Shown here: one piece after another, positions 4,943 through 6,310 of the stretch
How the letters are laid out: the number at the start of each line of letters is the position of its first letter
How positions within the stretch are numbered: the first letter of the stretch is position 1
DNA from: Natronomonas sp.
Lineage (GTDB): Archaea; Halobacteriota; Halobacteria; Halobacteriales; Haloarculaceae
Assembly: GCA_007135435.1 (NCBI GenBank)
Contig: SLIW01000393.1
Span: 1 to 6,310 of the forward strand
Length of the DNA stretch: 6,310 nt
Direction: 5' to 3'
Position numbers and translations under genes: made by a program
The notes under the pieces: generated by a model
Told to the model about the DNA's origin: nothing
Seen by the model: the letters and a program-made list of their open reading frames with translations, nothing else
Database searches by the model: none

Positions 4943-5608
4943 CTACGATCGGACCTCGTCTTCCTGGACCTCGTCCGCGTCCTCACCCTGGTCCGCGTCG
5001 CCCGCCTCCGCGCCGTCGTCCGCCTCGTCTGGCTCGTCTGGCTCGTCGTCGGCATCGGCGGCGTCCGATTCCTCGTCGGCCTCGTCGGCTTCTCCGGCCT
5101 CGTCGGCTTCTTCGGCCTCGTCGGCTTCTTCGGCCTCTTCCGGCTCTTCGGCTTCGTCTCCGGCTTCGGCGGCGTCCGATTCGTCGTCGGCTTCGTCAGC
5201 GACGGTAGATCCGTCGACGTCCTCTGACTCGTCCACGTCATCGGTCTCCTCGACGTCGTCCGTCTCGTCGGTGTCCTCGGATTCCGCGGCGTCCGGATCG
5301 TCGGGTTCGTCCATCCCCTCCTCCTCGGCGGCCTCGAGGTCCGGCGTTGCCACGGCATCCTCGGCTTCCTCGCTTGTCTCGGCCGCCTCGGTGGCCTCGG
5401 CCGCGTCGGGTTCGCCAGCCTCGTCGGCCGCGAACGTACCGCCCGTCCGGGTCCACTCCAGGTCGCGGGGCTCCCGGCCGAGATCCGCGTTCTTCTCGCA
5501 CTTGCTCGAACAGAAGTGCGTGACCGAGCCGTCGACCGTGACGAACATCGTCCCGGTCCCGGGCACGATGTCGTCGCCGCAGAAGTCACACGCTCTGGTC
5601 TGTGGCAT
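4943..5608 (-). CDS. rpl24e: Ribosomal protein L24e (eL24) with a long acidic low-complexity C-terminal tail
   Basis: A 221-residue product. Residues 1-57 are a normal archaeal L24e: RACDFCGDDIVPGTG with Cys7/Cys10, FVTVDGSVTHFCSSKC with Cys33/Cys37 (the CxxC...CxxxC zinc site), then EKNADLGREPRDLEWTRTG, which contacts 23S rRNA in this family. Typical archaeal L24e ends about there (55-70 residues). From about residue 61 the frame continues for 161 residues made almost only of D, E, A, S, T, G, P and V. By hand count about 85 of 161 are Asp/Glu, with a single Arg, no Lys, no Cys and no aromatic residue. It ends directly against the ndk start. The ATG at 5606-5608 is chosen because MPQTRACDFC matches the family start and a GGAGG sits 9 nt upstream; an in-frame ATG further upstream (5740) would read through rps28e. 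The tail is predicted disordered and cannot pack on rRNA like the core. Confidence 0.92.
   Translation of the reverse strand: MPQTRACDFCGDDIVPGTGTMFVTVDGSVTHFCSSKCEKNADLGREPRDLEWTRTGGTFAADEAGEPDAAEATEAAETSEEAEDAVATPDLEAAEEEGMDEPDDPDAAESEDTDETDDVEETDDVDESEDVDGSTVADEADDESDAAEAGDEAEEPEEAEEADEAEEADEAGEADEADEESDAADADDEPDEPDEADDGAEAGDADQGEDADEVQEDEVRS
5078..5131 (-). repeat. 18-bp in-frame tandem repeat inside the L24e acidic tail
   Basis: On the + strand, three units of GGCCTCGTCGGCTTCTTC (5078-5095 with one C-for-T change, 5096-5113, 5114-5131) run head to tail. A degenerate fourth unit follows (5132-5149), and related GGCTTCG/GGCGTCCGATTC segments flank both sides. Read on the coding strand this gives the EADEAE/EADEAG hexapeptide pattern. 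Frame-preserving slippage or unequal exchange is the obvious origin. Confidence 0.85.
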
Positions 5609-5610
5609 CG

Positions 5611-5835
5611 TTACTGGCCTCCGATGGAGTCGGCCTCGCGGGCCGTCTCGCGCAGCTGCAGGACGTCGCCGACCCGCACCGGCCCGAGGACGTTCCGGGT
5701 GATGATGTGACCCTGGTTCTCGCCCTCCTTGATCCGGCACTTGACCTGCATGGCCTCGCCGTGCATGCCGGTCTTGCCGACGATCTCGATCACTTCGGCG
5801 GGGGTGGCGCCGTCCCCTTCGTCTTCAGCGCTCAT
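5611..5835 (-). CDS. rps28e: Ribosomal protein S28e (eS28)
   Basis: A 74-residue small-subunit protein with an OB-like fold near the mRNA exit region. An acidic N-terminal extension ([12 protein letters not shown]) precedes the conserved [23 protein letters not shown] (13-35). [24 protein letters not shown] (45-68) is the signature C-terminal half found in all archaeal and eukaryotic S28e. The stop TAA (5611-5613) is 2 nt from the L24e ATG, and the last codons (IGGQ) contain the L24e ribosome binding site. An AGGTGA sequence (5842-5847 complement), about 6 nt before the ATG, is its own likely ribosome binding site. Second gene of the operon. Confidence 0.96.
   Translation of the reverse strand: MSAEDEGDGATPAEVIEIVGKTGMHGEAMQVKCRIKEGENQGHIITRNVLGPVRVGDVLQLRETAREADSIGGQ
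5618..5622 (-). promoter_or_regulatory. Ribosome binding site of rpl24e
   Basis: CCTCC on the + strand gives GGAGG on the coding strand, 9 nt before ATG 5608 and inside the last codons of rps28e. It decides the L24e start against the longer in-frame ATG at 5740. Confidence 0.65.
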
Positions 5836-5845
5836 CCTCTGTCAC

Positions 5846-6208
5846 CTACCGGAGTTCCTCGACCTTCTCGGCGATGTCCTCGACGTCTCCCTCGGCCTCG
5901 CCGGCGTCGACTATGGCCGCGGCCGCCGAGCCGACCTCGAGGCCGGCGGCGTGGCCGATGTCGTCCTGCGTGGCCACGAAGACGTAGGGAACCTCCTTCT
6001 CGTCGGCCAGCTCCGGGAGGTGCATCACGACCTCCTCGGGGCTGACGTCCTCGGCGATGAAGATCAACAGCGCGTTGCCGCGCTCGACCGCCTTGGTCGT
6101 CTCGTTCGTCCCCTTCTTTACCGTACCGGTGTCCCGTGCGACCTCGAGCGCCTCGAGGGCGTCCTCCTCGAGGTCGGCCGGGACGTCGAAATCAACGTAT
6201 ACTGACAT
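5846..6208 (-). CDS. rpl7ae: Ribosomal protein L7Ae (eL8), kink-turn RNA-binding protein
   Basis: A 120-residue protein, standard archaeal length. It binds kink-turn RNA in the 50S subunit and also serves as a core protein of C/D and H/ACA guide RNPs and RNase P in archaea. [20 protein letters not shown] (20-39) holds the K-turn-recognising KGTNE loop (32-36). [23 protein letters not shown] (45-67) and [18 protein letters not shown] (73-90) are the central strands and helices, and GSAAAAIVD (93-101) corresponds to the specificity loop 9. The N-terminus [18 protein letters not shown] and the C-terminal helix [11 protein letters not shown] complete the fold. First gene of the operon, started at ATG 6206-6208 behind a GGAGG about 12 nt upstream. 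In Sulfolobus L7Ae is known to repress its own mRNA through a 5'-UTR K-turn; no canonical one is visible here. Confidence 0.97.
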   Translation of the reverse strand: MSVYVDFDVPADLEEDALEALEVARDTGTVKKGTNETTKAVERGNALLIFIAEDVSPEEVVMHLPELADEKEVPYVFVATQDDIGHAAGLEVGSAAAAIVDAGEAEGDVEDIAEKVEELR

Positions 6209-6220
6209 GTGTGTCGGACT

Positions 6221-6225
6221 CCTCC
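6221..6225 (-). promoter_or_regulatory. Ribosome binding site of rpl7ae
   Basis: CCTCC on the + strand reads GGAGG (within GGGAGGAGT) on the coding strand, 12 nt before the ATG. Its presence implies that the operon mRNA has a real 5' leader rather than being leaderless. A small hairpin (GCGCG-AGCC-CGCGC on the coding strand, 6229-6242) lies immediately upstream of it. Confidence 0.55.
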
Positions 6226-6266
6226 CACGCGCGGGCTCGCGCTCCCCCGCCGTCGAATCGCGGCCC

Positions 6267-6301
6267 GGCCCGAGCCGGTCCGATCCGGTCCGGCTCGGCC
6301 C
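6267..6301. other. GC-rich inverted repeat upstream of the ribosomal operon
   Basis: GGCCCGAGCCGG (6267-6278) pairs with CCGGCTCGGCCC (6290-6301) with 11 of 12 bases matched, around an 11-nt loop. It lies about 60-95 nt before the rpl7ae ATG in a stretch with no TATA-like element. It could be a leader stem-loop, the 3'-end hairpin of a gene to the right, or simply GC-rich repeat sequence (CCGGTCCG also recurs within it). The operon promoter itself is not visible and may lie beyond the window. Confidence 0.5.
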
Positions 6302-6310
6302 GGTTCGGTA

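Noticed and set aside
3524..5227. 567-residue + strand open frame ending in FGLVGF-like hydrophobic repeats
   Set aside because: It is antisense to ndk and the L24e tail and out of frame with the CapA-family gene. The hydrophobic repeats are the complement of the Asp/Glu/Ala codon repeats.
4821..5702. Ser/Ala-rich 293-residue + strand frame
   Set aside because: It is the complementary reading of the acidic L24e tail; low complexity is mirrored from the real gene and there is no start signal or family match.
5609..5740. Upstream in-frame extension of L24e to ATG 5740
   Set aside because: It overlaps rps28e entirely, whereas MPQTRACDFC at 5608 is the family start and has a GGAGG 9 nt upstream.
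6226..6256. Kink-turn for L7Ae autoregulation
   Set aside because: GA precedes the GCGCG stem, but the opposing strand has GT instead of GA and no closing C-stem pairs with the flank, so the consensus is not met.

Overview
The window reads as chromosomal DNA from a halophilic archaeon (Halobacteria). The base composition is very GC-rich and the predicted proteins are strongly acidic. Starts are either leaderless with a TATA-like element about 30 nt upstream, or preceded by GGAGG-type ribosome binding sites inside tight operons. The right-hand gene order L7Ae - S28e - L24e - Ndk is a familiar archaeal cluster. I cannot name the genus from the sequence alone. No mobile element, tRNA, rRNA or CRISPR array is visible.

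Left part (1-2694, + strand): acyl-CoA metabolism. The 3' half of an acyl-CoA (propionyl-CoA type) carboxylase carboxyltransferase subunit overlaps by 4 nt a small gene that resembles PccX/epsilon-type carboxylase subunits. After a short promoter-like gap come a thiolase-fold protein and an overlapping small OB-fold DUF35 protein. The thiolase-fold protein has serine where the nucleophilic cysteine is expected. The DUF35 protein has no cysteine at all and so lacks the usual zinc ribbon. The pair looks like a two-subunit acyl-CoA enzyme whose chemistry may not be ordinary thiolysis.

Middle (2695-4480): a 272-nt gap holds one perfect hairpin and a very clear archaeal promoter (palindromic TATTTAAATA box). 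That promoter drives a 71-residue single-pass membrane protein of unknown function. Next is a CapA-family (PGA_cap) metallophosphoesterase-fold protein with its own leaderless-type promoter and a GDDA-repeat linker. Between this gene and the convergent ribosomal operon lies a 17-bp tandem repeat (four units, organised as two 34-bp higher-order units).

Right part (6208-4481, - strand): rpl7ae, rps28e, rpl24e and ndk, packed with gaps of 0-10 nt and internal ribosome binding sites. The notable member is L24e. A normal zinc-binding core of about 60 residues is followed, in the same frame, by about 160 residues of almost pure Asp/Glu/Ala/Ser/Thr sequence, part of it encoded by an 18-bp tandem repeat. 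The promoter of this operon is not visible. The last 100 bases hold a strong GC-rich hairpin and a GGAGG site.

I see no large undescribed system. The best candidates for new biology are the acid-tailed L24e, the Cys-less thiolase/zinc-less DUF35 pair, and the 17/34-bp repeat between convergent genes.
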